Shown piece after piece: positions 1 to 10,439 of a DNA stretch of 64,000 bases. The stretch lies in NCBI RefSeq assembly GCF_020520425.1, contig NC_079492.1, positions 66,083,671-66,147,670 of the forward strand, in the 5' to 3' direction. The position numbers were made by a program, and so were the translations under genes. Numbering within the stretch: position 1 is the stretch's first letter; each line of letters begins with the position of its first letter. The stretch is from Spinacia oleracea (taxonomy: Eukaryota; Streptophyta; Magnoliopsida; Caryophyllales; Amaranthaceae). The notes beneath the pieces were generated by a model. That model was not told the DNA's origin. It saw only the letters and a program-made list of their open reading frames with translations, and ran no database searches.

Positions 1-745
1 TTGTCCTTAGGGACAAGTGTGCATTTCCTAATTCCTTTGTCGCTCGATGCTTGTTCTTGAACATAAGGTAAGAGTTGTCATCCTTATTATGTCCAGAGGT
101 GTTTCTCGGTTTCAGAGTTCAACTGATCAAATAAACAGATAATCGTAGCCTATGATTGATTCGAGCACGGCCATGCATTTTACAGTTTCTAGCTCTCCGA
201 GTGGCCTTGTACAACTTTTAAGCATCTCATCCCGATTTATGGGAGGACAATCCCAATCTTGCGATCTTGAGATTAGACTTCGTTTGGTAGGTGATTACCT
301 GAGCGTTGCCTTTATAGCCTCCTTTTACGGTGCGACGGTTGGTCAACGTCAAAGTAAGCAGTTCTCAAACAAGTAATCTCAAATCACTCAGGTATTGAGG
401 ATTTAGTGTCTAATAATTTTAATGAAATATACTTATGACAAATTTTCATCTCTTACAGTAAAGTTTCATAGGTCTGTCCGATACTAGTCTTCCCAAAGTA
501 AGTATCTATGCAAATGATTACGACATTGCCATGTCCACATAGTTCAAGAAACACAACTACTAGTCATCTTGCATTCTAGTCGTCTAACGTTTTCTATGCG
601 TCCATCTTTATAGAAAACTCCAACCAGGGACCATTTTCAACTTTTGACATTCAAGTTCACTCGATAAACATTTCTTAGTCACAGGACTGGTCCTGACAGT
701 CTATCTTGAATATTTCGTCAAATTGAAGGGACTCATCATTTAATA
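1..745 (-). repeat. Conserved 3' untranslated internal region of copia-O
   Basis: This stretch aligns base for base with about 5600-6350 of copia-I with only a few percent differences by eye. It is the segment between the end of pol and the polypurine tract. A short open frame at 152-376 has a counterpart at 5750-5974 in copia-I, but both run on the strand opposite to the element's genes and look accidental. The high conservation contrasts sharply with the decayed coding sequence that follows. Confidence 0.8.
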
Positions 746-1713
746 CTAAACCAAGATTAAATGGAATATGAAAATACATTTCATATATGATAAATATTCA
801 ACCCCAATGTTTTACAACCATGGGCCTCAAACCCATTTTTAAAACAGTTCATGGAATTCAAAGCTATGTTTGATTTCCAGTGCTACAATGTGAGTGTTGC
901 TTCTCACTTTTTGCATAGGTTTAGTTATCATGCTTTGCCAATCTTAATATCCTTTTCATCGAATGTCTTTTCGAGATAGGATGATAAGATCTTTTGAGTG
1001 TGTTTAGTTTGTGATCTATTCTTTCTAGCTATAAGAGTGGTTCTACGCATTTTGCAATGAAGAACCATCAAGTCAGCAGACATGTGATCTACCCAAGTTC
1101 AATAAAGAACTCTTTAACATAAACAACCCTGTTTAATTGCTTCTTAGGCAATAAGTACTTTTACTTCAACTGTTTAGGTTGCTAGTGATGCTTTGTTTGG
1201 ATTTACTTATCCAAGCAGTTCACAGATATGTGGATGACTTTCCATCTGTATCTCAGAACATAGAAATTAATATTTAATTTCCCACGCAACAACTCATGGT
1301 CTCCAATCCATGTTGCCATTTCAAAACACGATGCTCTTTAGCTCGTCCTTGTCAATGGTTAACTCCAAAGGAATTTTGCTTGATCCTTTGCCAGTGTTTA
1401 TGCGTGTAGCATCAATATTTAGCATATCTTTATTTCCTTGAATCAAGAACTATTCCTATGTACTTTTTCAAGTACCATAAGTTTTTCTTGATCTCAATCT
1501 AGTTGATCTTTACTTAGATCAATAGAGATTGGTATATGTTCGTCATGCCTAAAGTCATACGATACGTTTTTGGCGATCCTCATATTATATCATACATGAT
1601 AAATTCTTTTGCAGAATAATTCCCAATTGAATTCTATTCATGTAACTTTAGCTCATTTAGTTTCTGTAGATACTAAAACCAGCTAAATTCTTTGACATAT
1701 AATATAGGTAAAG
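746..1713 (-). pseudogene. Degenerate pol (RNase H/RT end) of copia-O
   Basis: Similarity to the 3' end of copia-I pol (6360-7400) can be followed in patches, for example around 860-960 against 6450-6560, but no open frame survives and substitutions and indels are dense. The call rests on position between a recognisable 3' untranslated region and the RT fragment at 28457-28714. No catalytic motif is readable. Confidence 0.55.
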
Positions 1714-3185
1714 TGTGAGGGGGTCGAAAAAGCACGAGGCTAATGCGTGACCTTGTCCCTCGTGGGTGTGACGTTTCTTTTTGTCAAATCAAGTGTAATT
1801 GGATTTCCTGTGAGTTTACACCCAATTGACTAGTAATATAGGAGTCGCCATTCAGTTTTTAACGACAATGAGAAAAACTGACAAAACCGGTTATCGTGAC
1901 ATAAAGGGAGTGCAATTATGTTTGACCACGACGGCCGTAGGTTCCCTTGTGATCCCTGGTGTGGGGATCTCTCAACATACACCCGCAAGGTAGAGATTGA
2001 GGGTTCGGGGGACTGTAACTACCGAGAGGAGTACTCGCTCTTCGATAACTCCAGAGGCAGGATATCCTTACTAGCTCAGCATAAATAATTGAAGGGACAT
2101 GTGTTAACTATTAAACTAATCTGAGTTGATTTTAACAATATGCAACATATAGTACTAGATCGAGCGCGATTATCTGATTTAGATTGTATTAAGGGACCTG
2201 GCATGATAATCCAATTTCCCAAAAATATCATATTTATTAGGCGTGATAGAACAATCAGATTTAGTTAGTTTAACAGTTCATAAAAAGGGCGAGGTAAGCA
2301 ATTAAATCATAGAAAAGGGACACATTACGACGCACCCTTGAGAGGTGCGTCACGGTTCTCAGAAAACTAACCACTTTGACTTTGCTATTTCTCCTTTTAT
2401 TTAACGAATCTCAAGGTACGGGACAGGATACGTTCTGTTCGATTTATGGATCGATTGCGACAGAACGCGTATCAATTTCGCAACATGAGGCTTAGGCTTA
2501 GGGGTTGGAGTCAATACTCAGAAATAATAATTGTGTGTTGTATCTTTTCACGTCGAACTTGGGCTATATTTATAGAAAAGAGTTCGTGGAAAGATAGAAT
2601 TGTAGAGCTCTAATCCACGAAGAATTAGGAAAAAACACGTACCCAGGTAATTCCAGCGCCCAGGCCTGGGCGCCGAAGATTTCGGCGCCCAGAACCAGGC
2701 GTCGAAAATAGGGTCTGGGGTGTTTTCTTAGTCAGATTCGGATTCCTAAAATCCGGAGTGTTTGAGACTTAATTGAGTCTTTTAGTGCGTATTAACCTTA
2801 TGAAGGAATGTGTCTGGGCCCGTTACGAACTCTAGGCTCGTTAGGATTTTAATTAATACGTGACTCTTATTTTCGAATCATATTAAGAATAGGATTCTCT
2901 CGTAATCTCTATCTCATTTAGGATTTATGTTGGAGTGCAACACCTAATTCTAACAGGTTTCTATCTTTTATGACTTGCCACTTTTAACAACTACCCATTA
3001 CGGCAGTTACTATTTTTAGCAGGTTTCCATAAATAGCAGGTTTCTATAAATAGCAGGTTTCGGGTGAAATGAAAAGGGGTGATCGAGATTCGTTATTTTA
3101 TAGGAGATGCGTTGTCAAGTGGAGATTTATGCCTTCATCATCGAACCTTCCCTTTCGGGAATGGGGACAAAAGTAGGTGTCTACA
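1714..3185 (-). repeat. 3' LTR of Tat-1
   Basis: The copy at 26548-28012 is near identical. On the plus strand it starts TGTGAGGGGG and ends GTGTCTACA. A TATA box (TATAAATA, minus strand) lies near 2566-2574. The LTR contains one of the paired GCGCCCAG hairpins (2654-2709), a triplicated AGCAGGTTTC motif near 3015-3062, and an internal GGAGTCGCCA (1850-1859), the complement of a TGGCGACTCC motif typical of primer sites in Tat-group elements. Confidence 0.85.
2654..2709. repeat. Paired-hairpin module, copy 1
   Basis: Two adjacent imperfect palindromes around GCGCCCAG and CTGGGCGC separated by an AAGATTTCGG-like spacer. Further copies are at 15434, 18305, 25706 and 27481. Confidence 0.75.
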
Positions 3186-3188
3186 GTT

Positions 3189-3200
3189 AGCCCCCACTTT
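3189..3200 (-). promoter_or_regulatory. Polypurine tract of Tat-1
   Basis: On the minus strand the sequence AAAGTGGGGGCT lies a few bases before the start of the 3' LTR (TGTAGACACC). The same tract sits at the 3' LTR of Tat-2 (44888-44899) and again inside Tat-2 (about 53675-53687). Confidence 0.8.
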
Positions 3201-3660
3201 GACTGAGTCTTGGAGTAAGACGATGGTCAAAGTATTAGACGGAGTGCGTCGCACAAGCCATGGTGACCTGTTTTTGCGAGGGTCTCACGAGCCCCCGAGT
3301 GATAACATTTGACTTAAGGGTCATCACTTGAAGTGTCGACATATCCCTCACGTGTCATTGGGATTTGTCAACGGATAGTATAGAATACTCCCTCACTTTG
3401 TCATTGGAAGTATCTAAAGAGGCGTAGGAACTCCCTCACTTTGTCATTGGGTGTAGCTACAGATGTTTTCGAAATCAAAGCTATAAAGTGTAATTGGGCA
3501 TGGCCAAGCCCAATCACGAGGTAAAAAATGTTTTTAAAGATTCTCATTTTCAGGGTTAGCTAAATGAGAAAACCCCCTTGTTTTTATGGGACGTAAAACG
3601 AAGGAAAATCCAGCACATCGTTCTTTTTGAAAAAACGGAAAACCAATCCTTTAATTTTTG
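3201..3660. other. Tat-1 interior next to the 3' LTR, no gene seen
   Basis: No credible gene. An imperfect direct repeat carrying CTCCCTCACTTTGTCATTGG occurs at about 3390 and 3432, with a weaker copy near 3347. Confidence 0.5.
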
Positions 3661-4160
3661 GAAAAAAGGAAAACTACTCACATCGCTTTTTTTTGGGAAA
3701 AACGGAAAACCAATCTTTTAAAGGGAAAGCTACTCACATCGCTTTTTTGGAAAAACGGAAAACAAATCCTTTAAAAAAAGGAAAGCTAATCACATCGCTT
3801 TTTTTGGAAAAACGGAAAACCAATCCTTTAAAAAAGGAAAGCTACTCACATCGCTTTTTTTGGAAAAACGGAAAACCAATCCTAAAAAAAAAGAAAGCTA
3901 CTCACATCGCTTTTTTGGAAAAACGGAAAACCAATCCTTTAAAAAAAGGAAAGCTACTCACATCGCTTTTTTTGGATAAACGGAAAACCAATCCTTTAAA
4001 AAAGGAAAGCTACTCACATCGCTTTTTTTGGAAAAACGGAAAACCAATCCTAAAAAAATAGAAAGCTACTCACATCGCTTTTTTGGAAAAACGGAAAACC
4101 AATCCCTTAAAAAAAGGAAAGCTACTCACATCGCTTTTTGGAAAAACGGAAAACCAGAAA
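3660..4160. repeat. 56-bp tandem array, about nine units
   Basis: The sentence CACATCG begins at 3679, 3735, 3791, 3847, 3903, 3959, 4015, 4071 and 4127, a constant 56-bp step. Each unit holds GGAAAAACGGAAAACCAATC and an A-rich stretch. A 144-codon open frame on the plus strand through it (3627-4061) changes frame from unit to unit because 56 is not a multiple of three, so it is not a gene. Confidence 0.9.
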
Positions 4161-4205
4161 AAGTTATCGCTGCAACGACTAAGAACCTGCGCGGCTAGTG
4201 ACGCA

Positions 4206-4210
4206 GACCC
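4206..4210. repeat. Target site duplication of copia-I (left)
   Basis: GACCC, matched exactly at 14714-14718. Confidence 0.95.
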
Positions 4211-5589
4211 TGTTAGGTTATGATTCATATGACAGTTCATAAATCATGCGGAAAAACCATAAAGCCAGGAAACATATTATTTACACATAATCATTTAGCA
4301 TAGTTTAGATGCATACTCTTTGTTGCGTGCCTTCCCTAGCTGCGCCCGAACCGAACAAGAACAAGTCTTTAGGACTCCAAGTGTCGTCCCTCCGTAGATA
4401 GTCCACAGCACGTCCGGATCCGCCTTAAGATTGACCAACTAGAATCGCCCTTAAGGTTCTAATATTTTCGGTTAGGTAGGCAAGAATATTGGCTGATTTT
4501 TCTGCTTAAAAATCTTAGTTTTGAATACTTAAAACTTGTGTATAAATAATGACCCCTAGGCCTTTATTTATAGAGTTATGGAAAAGGAATCGTAATCCTA
4601 GTAGGATACGAATTAATTGAAATTAGAATCCTACATGAATTCTATTTAATTAATTTATCCAATTAGGAATAGGAATTTAATCATACACTAACTCTTGTGG
4701 ATTTAGGAATCACGCATGAGCACAAACTCACACACACACGGCAGCCACAAGGGCTGCCCATGCGCGTGCGAGCAGCAGCCCACGCAGCGCGGCCCACGCA
4801 TCCGTGGCCTTGGCGCGCGCTGGGCCTGCCTTGCGGTAGGCCTGGGCGCTGCCTTGGCTGGGCTTGTGGCGCGCGTGCTTGCTGGGCGATGGCCCGGCTT
4901 CGTGCTGGGCCTTCGTCCGGCAGGCCTCGTCCGATGCTAATTCGTACGATACGCTTCCGATTAAATTTCCAGTTCCGGAATTTATTTCCGATACGAACAA
5001 TATTTAATATTTCCGATTCCGGAATTATTTTCCGTTTCGAACAAATATTTAATATTTCCGTTTCCGGAATTATTTTCCGATTCCGGTAATATTTCCGATT
5101 CTGACAATATTTCCGTTTCCGGTAATATTTCCGATTCTGGTAATATTTCCATTTCCAATAATATTTTCCGATACGTACCATGTTTCCGTTTCCGGCAACA
5201 TCTACGACTTGGATAATATTCATATTTCCGATACGATCCATATTTCCGTTTCCGGCAATATCATCGTTTCCGGAGTATTCATTTCTTGCCTGTGACGATC
5301 TTAGCTCCCACTGAAACCAAGATCCGTCGGTTCCGAATATTCATAGATGGAGTATTTAATGCCATTAAATACTTGATCCGTTTACGTACTATTTGTGTGA
5401 CCCTACGGGTTCAGTCAAGAGTAAGCTGTGGATTAATATCATTAATTCCACTTGAACTGAAGCGGCCTCTAGCTAGGCATTCAGCTCACTTGATCTCACT
5501 GAATTATTAACTTGTTTAATTAATACTGAACCGCATTTATTAGACTTAACATAGAATGCATACTTGGACCAAGGGCATTATTTCCTTCA
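4211..5589 (-). repeat. 3' LTR of copia-I
   Basis: Minus-strand ends are TGAAGGAAATAATGCCC and CATAACCTAACA. A TATA box (CTATAAATAAAG, minus strand) lies at about 4563-4574. The U3 part has an array of TTCCG-rich units (about 4940-5280) and a GC-rich block (4735-4935). Short open frames inside it recur identically in the other LTR and are not genes. Confidence 0.95.
4940..5280. repeat. TTCCG/CCGGAA-rich array in LTR U3
   Basis: Imperfect units of about 17-18 bp built on AATATTTCCGWTTCYGG, many with a central CCGGAA or TTCCGGAA palindrome. Equivalent arrays lie at about 14064-14404 and 34264-34604. Position upstream of the TATA box on the element's strand fits a U3 enhancer-like repeat (inference). 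Confidence 0.75.
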
Positions 5590-5602
5590 GTCTCCCACTT
5601 GT
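5590..5602 (-). promoter_or_regulatory. Polypurine tract of copia-I
   Basis: Minus strand AAGTGGGAGAC immediately before the 3' LTR start TGAAGG, the usual place and composition of a copia plus-strand primer. Confidence 0.85.
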
Positions 5603-6452
5603 CCTTAGGGACAAGTGTGCATTTCCTAATTCCTTTGTCGCTCGATGCTTGCTCTTGAACATAAGGTAAGAGTTGTCATCCTTATTATGTCCAGAGGTGT
5701 TCCTCGGTTTCAGAGTTCAACTGATCAAATAAACAGATAATCATAGCCTATGATTCATCCGAGCACGGCCATGCATTTCACAGTTTCTAGCTCTCCGAGT
5801 GGCCTTGTACAACTTTTAAGCATCTCATCCCGATTTATGGGAGGACACTTCCAATCTTGCGATCTTGAGATTAGACTTCGTTTGATAGGTGATTACCTGA
5901 GCGTTGCCTTTATAGCCTCCTTTTACGGTGCGACGGTTGGTCAACGTCAAGGCAACCAGTTCTCAAACAAGTAATCTCAAATCACTCAGGTATTGAGGAT
6001 TTAGTGTCTAATAATTTAATGAAATTTACTTATGACAGACTTTCATCTCTTACAGTAAAGTTTCATAGGTCTTGTCCGATACTAGTCTTCCCAAAGTAAG
6101 TATCTATGCAAATGATTATGACATTGCCATGTCCACATAGTTCAAGAAACAAAACTACTAGTCATCTTGCATTCTAATCGTCTAACGTTTTCTATGCGTC
6201 CAATTTTATAGAAAACTCCGATTAGGGACCATTTTCAACCTTTGACATTCAAGTTCACTTGATAGACATTTCTTAGTCACAGGACTGGTCCTGACAGTGT
6301 ATCTTGAATATATCGTCAATTTGAAGGACTCATCATTTAATAAACCACAAATTAAATGGAAAAATGAATTCCTTTCATTTATTGTGAATGATTAACCAAT
6401 AATGTTTTACAAAGATTTAAACTCTAAAACTTTAAAACATTAAACAGAGACA
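5603..6452 (-). other. 3' untranslated internal region of copia-I
   Basis: No gene on the element's strand. About 750 bp of it is nearly identical to 1-745 of copia-O, so it is a conserved part of the family. Confidence 0.75.
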
Positions 6453-7892
6453 TCAAAGCCATTCTCCAATATGCTTGATTCCCATAGCTGCAGTGTGCGA
6501 GTTGTGCTTCGCTTGCGGCAGAGGTTTAGTTAATGGATCTGATATGTTGTCATCAGTTCCAATTTTGCTTATCTCGACTTCTTTTCTTTCAACGAACTCT
6601 CGTAGAAGGTGAAATCTACGAAGTACATGCTTGACTCTCTGGTGGTGTCTAGGCTCTTTTGCCTGTGCAATAGCTCCGTTATTATCACAATACAGGGCTA
6701 TTGGTCCTTTAATGGAGGGGACTACACCAAGTTCTCCTATGAACTTCCTTAGCCATATAGCTTCCTTTGCTGCTTCATGTGCAGCAATGTACTCCGCTTC
6801 AGTTGTAGAATCCGCAATGGTGCTTTGCTTAGCACTTTTCCAGATTACTGCTCCTCCGTTGAGGCAGAAGACAAACCCAGACTGTGATCTGAAATCATCT
6901 TTGTCGGTTTGGAAACTTGCGTCCGTATAGCCTTTAACAATTAATTCATCATCTCCACCATAGACCAGGAAGTCATCTTTGTGCCTTTTCAGGTACTTCA
7001 GAATATTCTTGGCAGCAGTCCAATGCGCCTCTCCTGGGTCTGACTGGTATCTGCTCGTAGCACTGAGTGCGTACGCAACATCCGGGCGTGTACATATCAT
7101 AGCATACATTATTGAACCAATCAATGATGCATATGGAATCCCATTCATTCGTCTACGCTCATCAAGTGTTTTTGGGCACTGAGTCTTGCTTAGAGTCATT
7201 CCATGAGACATGGGTAGGTAGCCTCGCTTGGAGTCCGCCATCTTGAACCTATCAAGCACCTTATTGATATAAGTGCTTTGACTAAGTCCAATCATCTTTT
7301 TAGATCTATCTCTGTAAATCTTGATGCCCAATATGTACTGTGCTTCTCCTAGATCCTTCATCGAAAAACATTTCCCAAGCCAAATCTTGACAGAGTTCAA
7401 CATAGGAATGTCATTTCCGATAAGCAATATGTCGTCGACATATAATACTAGGAAAGCAATTTTGCTCCCACTGACCTTCTTGTATACACAAGATTCGTCC
7501 GCGTTCTTGATGAAACCAAAGTCACTGACTGCTTCATCAAAACGTATATTCCAGCTCCTGGATGCCTGCTTCAATCCGTAGATTGACTTCTTTAGCTTGC
7601 ATACCTTTTTAGCATTCTTTGGATCCTCAAAACCTTCAGGCTGTGTCATAAACACAGTTTCTGTTAAAACGCCGTTTAAGAAAGCAGTTTTGACATCCAT
7701 CTGCCATATTTCGTAATCGTAATATGCAGCGATTGCTAACATTATTCGAATAGACTTTAGCATTGCAACTGGTGAAAAGGTTTCATCGTAATCCACACCG
7801 TGGACTTGCCTGTAACCTTTTGCAACCAATCTAGCTTTGAAAACTTCAAGTTTCCCATCCTTGTCCTTTTTCAGTTTGAAAACCCATTTGCT
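6453..7892 (-). CDS. pol: Copia-I pol, reverse transcriptase and RNase H part
   Basis: Continues the gag-pol frame after the UGA at 7893-7895, so it is the C-terminal 480 codons or so of a single polyprotein. RT signatures: QMDVKTAFLNG (first catalytic Asp) and LYVDDILLIGND (YVDD active site), with the usual SIYGLKQASRSW between them. RNase H signatures: YTDASFQTD, STTEAEYIAA and YCDNNGAI, ending in the family-typical DPLTKPLP near the C-terminus. The stop is followed by about 850 bp of untranslated sequence before the polypurine tract. The first ATG-like start in this segment is not meaningful; production would need readthrough of the UGA, or this copy is defective. Confidence 0.92.
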   Translation of the reverse strand, partial: SKWVFKLKKDKDGKLEVFKARLVAKGYRQVHGVDYDETFSPVAMLKSIRIMLAIAAYYDYEIWQMDVKTAFLNGVLTETVFMTQPEGFEDPKNAKKVCKLKKSIYGLKQASRSWNIRFDEAVSDFGFIKNADESCVYKKVSGSKIAFLVLYVDDILLIGNDIPMLNSVKIWLGKCFSMKDLGEAQYILGIKIYRDRSKKMIGLSQSTYINKVLDRFKMADSKRGYLPMSHGMTLSKTQCPKTLDERRRMNGIPYASLIGSIMYAMICTRPDVAYALSATSRYQSDPGEAHWTAAKNILKYLKRHKDDFLVYGGDDELIVKGYTDASFQTDKDDFRSQSGFVFCLNGGAVIWKSAKQSTIADSTTEAEYIAAHEAAKEAIWLRKFIGELGVVPSIKGPIALYCDNNGAIAQAKEPRHHQRVKHVLRRFHLLREFVERKEVEISKIGTDDNISDPLTKPLPQAKHNSHTAAMGIKHIGEWL

Positions 7893-7895
7893 TCA
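7893..7895 (-). other. In-frame UGA between integrase and RT
   Basis: The UGA falls in the conserved segment that opens the RT domain. The same frame is open for 846 codons before it (from the ATG) and more than 470 after it. It could be a single nonsense mutation or a leaky stop. No frameshift accompanies it. Confidence 0.9.
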
Positions 7896-10439
7896 AATGG
7901 CTTGGTAGCCATCTGGCAAATCGACCAAATCCCATACTTGGTTTTCAGACATGGAGTCTAATTCAGATTGCATGGCTTCTTGCCATTGCTTGGAGCTAGG
8001 GCTCGTCATAGCTTGCTTGTAAGTCGCAGGTTCATCACTTTCAAGTAATAGAACGTCATAGCTCTCGTTCGTCAAAATACCCAAGTACCTTTCCGGTTGA
8101 GATCTATATCTTTGCGATCTACGCGGGGTAACATTTCTAGATTGACCATGATTCTCACCAGATTCTTCTAAAGATCTCTGAGTTTCATCCTGAATGTCAT
8201 CTTGAGCATTCTCTAGAGTTTGTTGTTCGACTCGAATTTCTTCGAGGTCTACTTTTCTCCCACTTGTCATTTTGGAAATGTGATCTTTCTCCAAAAAGAC
8301 ACCATCTCGAGCAACAAACACTTTGTTCTCAGATGTATTGTAGAAGTAATACCCCTTTGTTTCCTTTGGATAGCCCACAAGGATACATTTGTCAGATTTT
8401 GGATGAAGTTTGTCTGAAATTAATCGTTTGACGTATACTTCACATCCCCAAATCTTAAGAAAAGACACATTTGGAGGCTTTCCAAACCATAATTCGTATG
8501 GAGTCTTTTCGACAGCTTTAGACGGAGCTCTATTTATAGTGAGTGCAGCTGTATTTAGTGCATGTCCCCAAAATTCTAATGGAAGTTCGGCCTGACCCAT
8601 CATTGACCTGACCATGTCTAGCAAGGTTCTGTTCCTCCGTTCTGACACACCGTTCCATTGTGGTGTTCCAGGAGGAGTCAATTCTGATAGAATTCCACAT
8701 TCTTTCAGATGGTCATCAAATTCATAGCTCAGATATTCACCGCCTCTATCAGACCGCAGTGCCTTAATCTTCTTGCCTAATTGATTCTCTACTTCACTCT
8801 GAAATTCCTTGAATTTGTCAAAGGATTCAGACTTATGCTTCATTAGGTAGACATAACCATACCTACTGAAGTCATCAGTGAAAGTGATAAAGTAGCTGAA
8901 ACCACCTCTAGCATTTGTACTCATTGGTCCACATACATCTGTATGGATTAAACCCAATAGTTCATTTGCTCTTTCTCCAACTTTAGAGAAAGGTTGCTTT
9001 GTCATTTTGCCAAGTAAACATGATTCGCATTTACCATAATCCTCTAAGTCAAATGGTTCTAGAATTCCTTCCCTTTGAAGTCTTTCTAAGCGTTTCAAGT
9101 TTATATGGCCTAATCGACAATGCCACAGATAGGTGAGATCTGAATCATCCTTTTTGGCCTTTTTGGTATTTATGTTATATACTTGTTTGTCGTGATCTAA
9201 TAAATAAAGTCCATTGACTAATCTAGCAGATCCATAAAACATCTCTTTAAAATAAAACGAACAACTATTGTCTTTTATTATAAAGGAAAATCCCTTAGCA
9301 TCTAAGCAAGAAACTGAAATGATGTTTTTAGTAAGACTTGGAACATGGAAACATTCTTCCAGTTCCAAAACTAGCCCGGAGGGCAACGACAAATAGTAAG
9401 TTCCTACAGCTAATGCAGCAATCCGTGCTCCATTTCCCACTCGTAGGTCGACTTCACCCTTGCTTAACTTTCTACTTCTTCTTAGTCCCTGTGGATTGGA
9501 ACATAAGTGTGAGCCACAACCTGTATCTAATACCCAAGAAGTTGAATTAGCAAGTATACAGTCTATAACGAAAATACCTGAAGATGGAACGACTGTTCCG
9601 TTCTTCTGATCTTCCTTTAGCTTTGGACATTCTCTTTTGTAATGGCCTATTCCATCACAATAAAGACAGCTTGATGTGGACTTGTCCTGCTTTGATTTAG
9701 CATTGCCCTTGGACTTTCCACCTTTCTTGAATGGTCTCTTTCTAGCCTTGAGTAAATCTTTGGCTTCACAGTCCAGTACTATTTCAGCCTTTCTGACAAG
9801 GTGAATAAACTCTGCAACTGTTTCTTCTCTTGGTTCACTTAGGTATAGTTGCTTGAAGCGACCAAACCCACTGTGTAGTGAATTGAGCAAGACAGAGACT
9901 GCCATCCTTTCGCTTATTGGTGTTCCTAGTAGACTTAGGCGATCAAAATATGAACACATAAGATCCACATGGAACCTCAGTGGGACGCCTACCCTCTGTT
10001 TAGTGCGAAGGAGCTGAACATGTGTTTCTTGGACTTCCATCCTATAACACCTGTTGGGAGAACTAACCTTTAGACCAGACATTGATTCAATCAACTCATG
10101 GACGTTTAGGTCCCTGTCCTCCGTACTTCCACGACAGATATCCCTCAGATTCTTGATGAGCGTAAAAGGTTCATAGGCTACAAACCTTCTAGCCCAATCA
10201 TCAGGGATATTGTTCAGCATGAGACTCATAACCCTTTTGAGATCCGCATCCCAGGCGTAAAATCTCTCAGGGGTCATGTCTCTGGCATAGTAGCTTGGCG
10301 TGGGATGTGATAGTACATACTCAAGTCCATTGAGTTTGACTATTTCAACTAGCTTAGCTTCCCATTCAAGAAAATTTGTCAGGTTCAGCTTGACCATAAG
10401 CTCAGAACCCATGATGATGTTTTGATTGTTGTTTGCCAT
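7893..10439 (-). CDS. gag-pol: Copia-I gag, protease and integrase part of polyprotein
   Basis: 848 codons from the ATG at 10439 (start MANNNQNIIM, typical of plant copia gag). The frame is open 31 codons further upstream, but that extension is hydrophobic and unlike gag. In order: gag core (about 1-250), zinc knuckle CLYCDGIGHYKREC (258-271, CX2CX4HX4C), aspartic protease DTG (305-307), pre-integrase HHCC (H440, H445, C471, C474), integrase DDE residues D501, D564 and E600 (spacing D-35-E), and the linker before RT. The frame ends at a UGA (7893-7895) just at the start of the RT domain, and the same frame continues after it. Gag packages RNA into particles, protease cuts the polyprotein and integrase inserts the DNA copy. 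Confidence 0.95.
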   Translation of the reverse strand: MANNNQNIIMGSELMVKLNLTNFLEWEAKLVEIVKLNGLEYVLSHPTPSYYARDMTPERFYAWDADLKRVMSLMLNNIPDDWARRFVAYEPFTLIKNLRDICRGSTEDRDLNVHELIESMSGLKVSSPNRCYRMEVQETHVQLLRTKQRVGVPLRFHVDLMCSYFDRLSLLGTPISERMAVSVLLNSLHSGFGRFKQLYLSEPREETVAEFIHLVRKAEIVLDCEAKDLLKARKRPFKKGGKSKGNAKSKQDKSTSSCLYCDGIGHYKRECPKLKEDQKNGTVVPSSGIFVIDCILANSTSWVLDTGCGSHLCSNPQGLRRSRKLSKGEVDLRVGNGARIAALAVGTYYLSLPSGLVLELEECFHVPSLTKNIISVSCLDAKGFSFIIKDNSCSFYFKEMFYGSARLVNGLYLLDHDKQVYNINTKKAKKDDSDLTYLWHCRLGHINLKRLERLQREGILEPFDLEDYGKCESCLLGKMTKQPFSKVGERANELLGLIHTDVCGPMSTNARGGFSYFITFTDDFSRYGYVYLMKHKSESFDKFKEFQSEVENQLGKKIKALRSDRGGEYLSYEFDDHLKECGILSELTPPGTPQWNGVSERRNRTLLDMVRSMMGQAELPLEFWGHALNTAALTINRAPSKAVEKTPYELWFGKPPNVSFLKIWGCEVYVKRLISDKLHPKSDKCILVGYPKETKGYYFYNTSENKVFVARDGVFLEKDHISKMTSGRKVDLEEIRVEQQTLENAQDDIQDETQRSLEESGENHGQSRNVTPRRSQRYRSQPERYLGILTNESYDVLLLESDEPATYKQAMTSPSSKQWQEAMQSELDSMSENQVWDLVDLPDGYQAI

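Larger units (their letters stand above)
1..1713 (-). mobile_element. Outer copia element (copia-O), 3' internal part
   Basis: Minus-strand Ty1/copia sequence entering from the left edge. Base 1 lies just inside the polypurine tract, by comparison with 5590-5620 of copia-I, so the 3' LTR of this copy is just outside the window. The element is cut at about 1713 by Tat-1 and resumes at 28013. A likely target duplication of that insertion is TAAAG (1709-1713) against TTAAG (28013-28017), one mismatch. Assigning both halves to one element rests on orientation, order of parts and family identity with copia-I. Confidence 0.8.

Noticed and set aside
3627..4061. 144-codon open frame with repeated peptide-like motifs
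   Set aside because: It is the 56-bp array read through; the period is not a multiple of three, so repeat peptides appear in rotating frames. No start context or family likeness.
3660..4160. Resemblance to a CRISPR array
   Set aside because: Units are contiguous tandem copies without unique spacers, in a plant transposon.
4681..5241. 186-codon frame in the copia LTR, repeated at 13805-14365
   Set aside because: Its exact recurrence is due to LTR identity; the product is low-complexity, from the TTCCG array and GC block.
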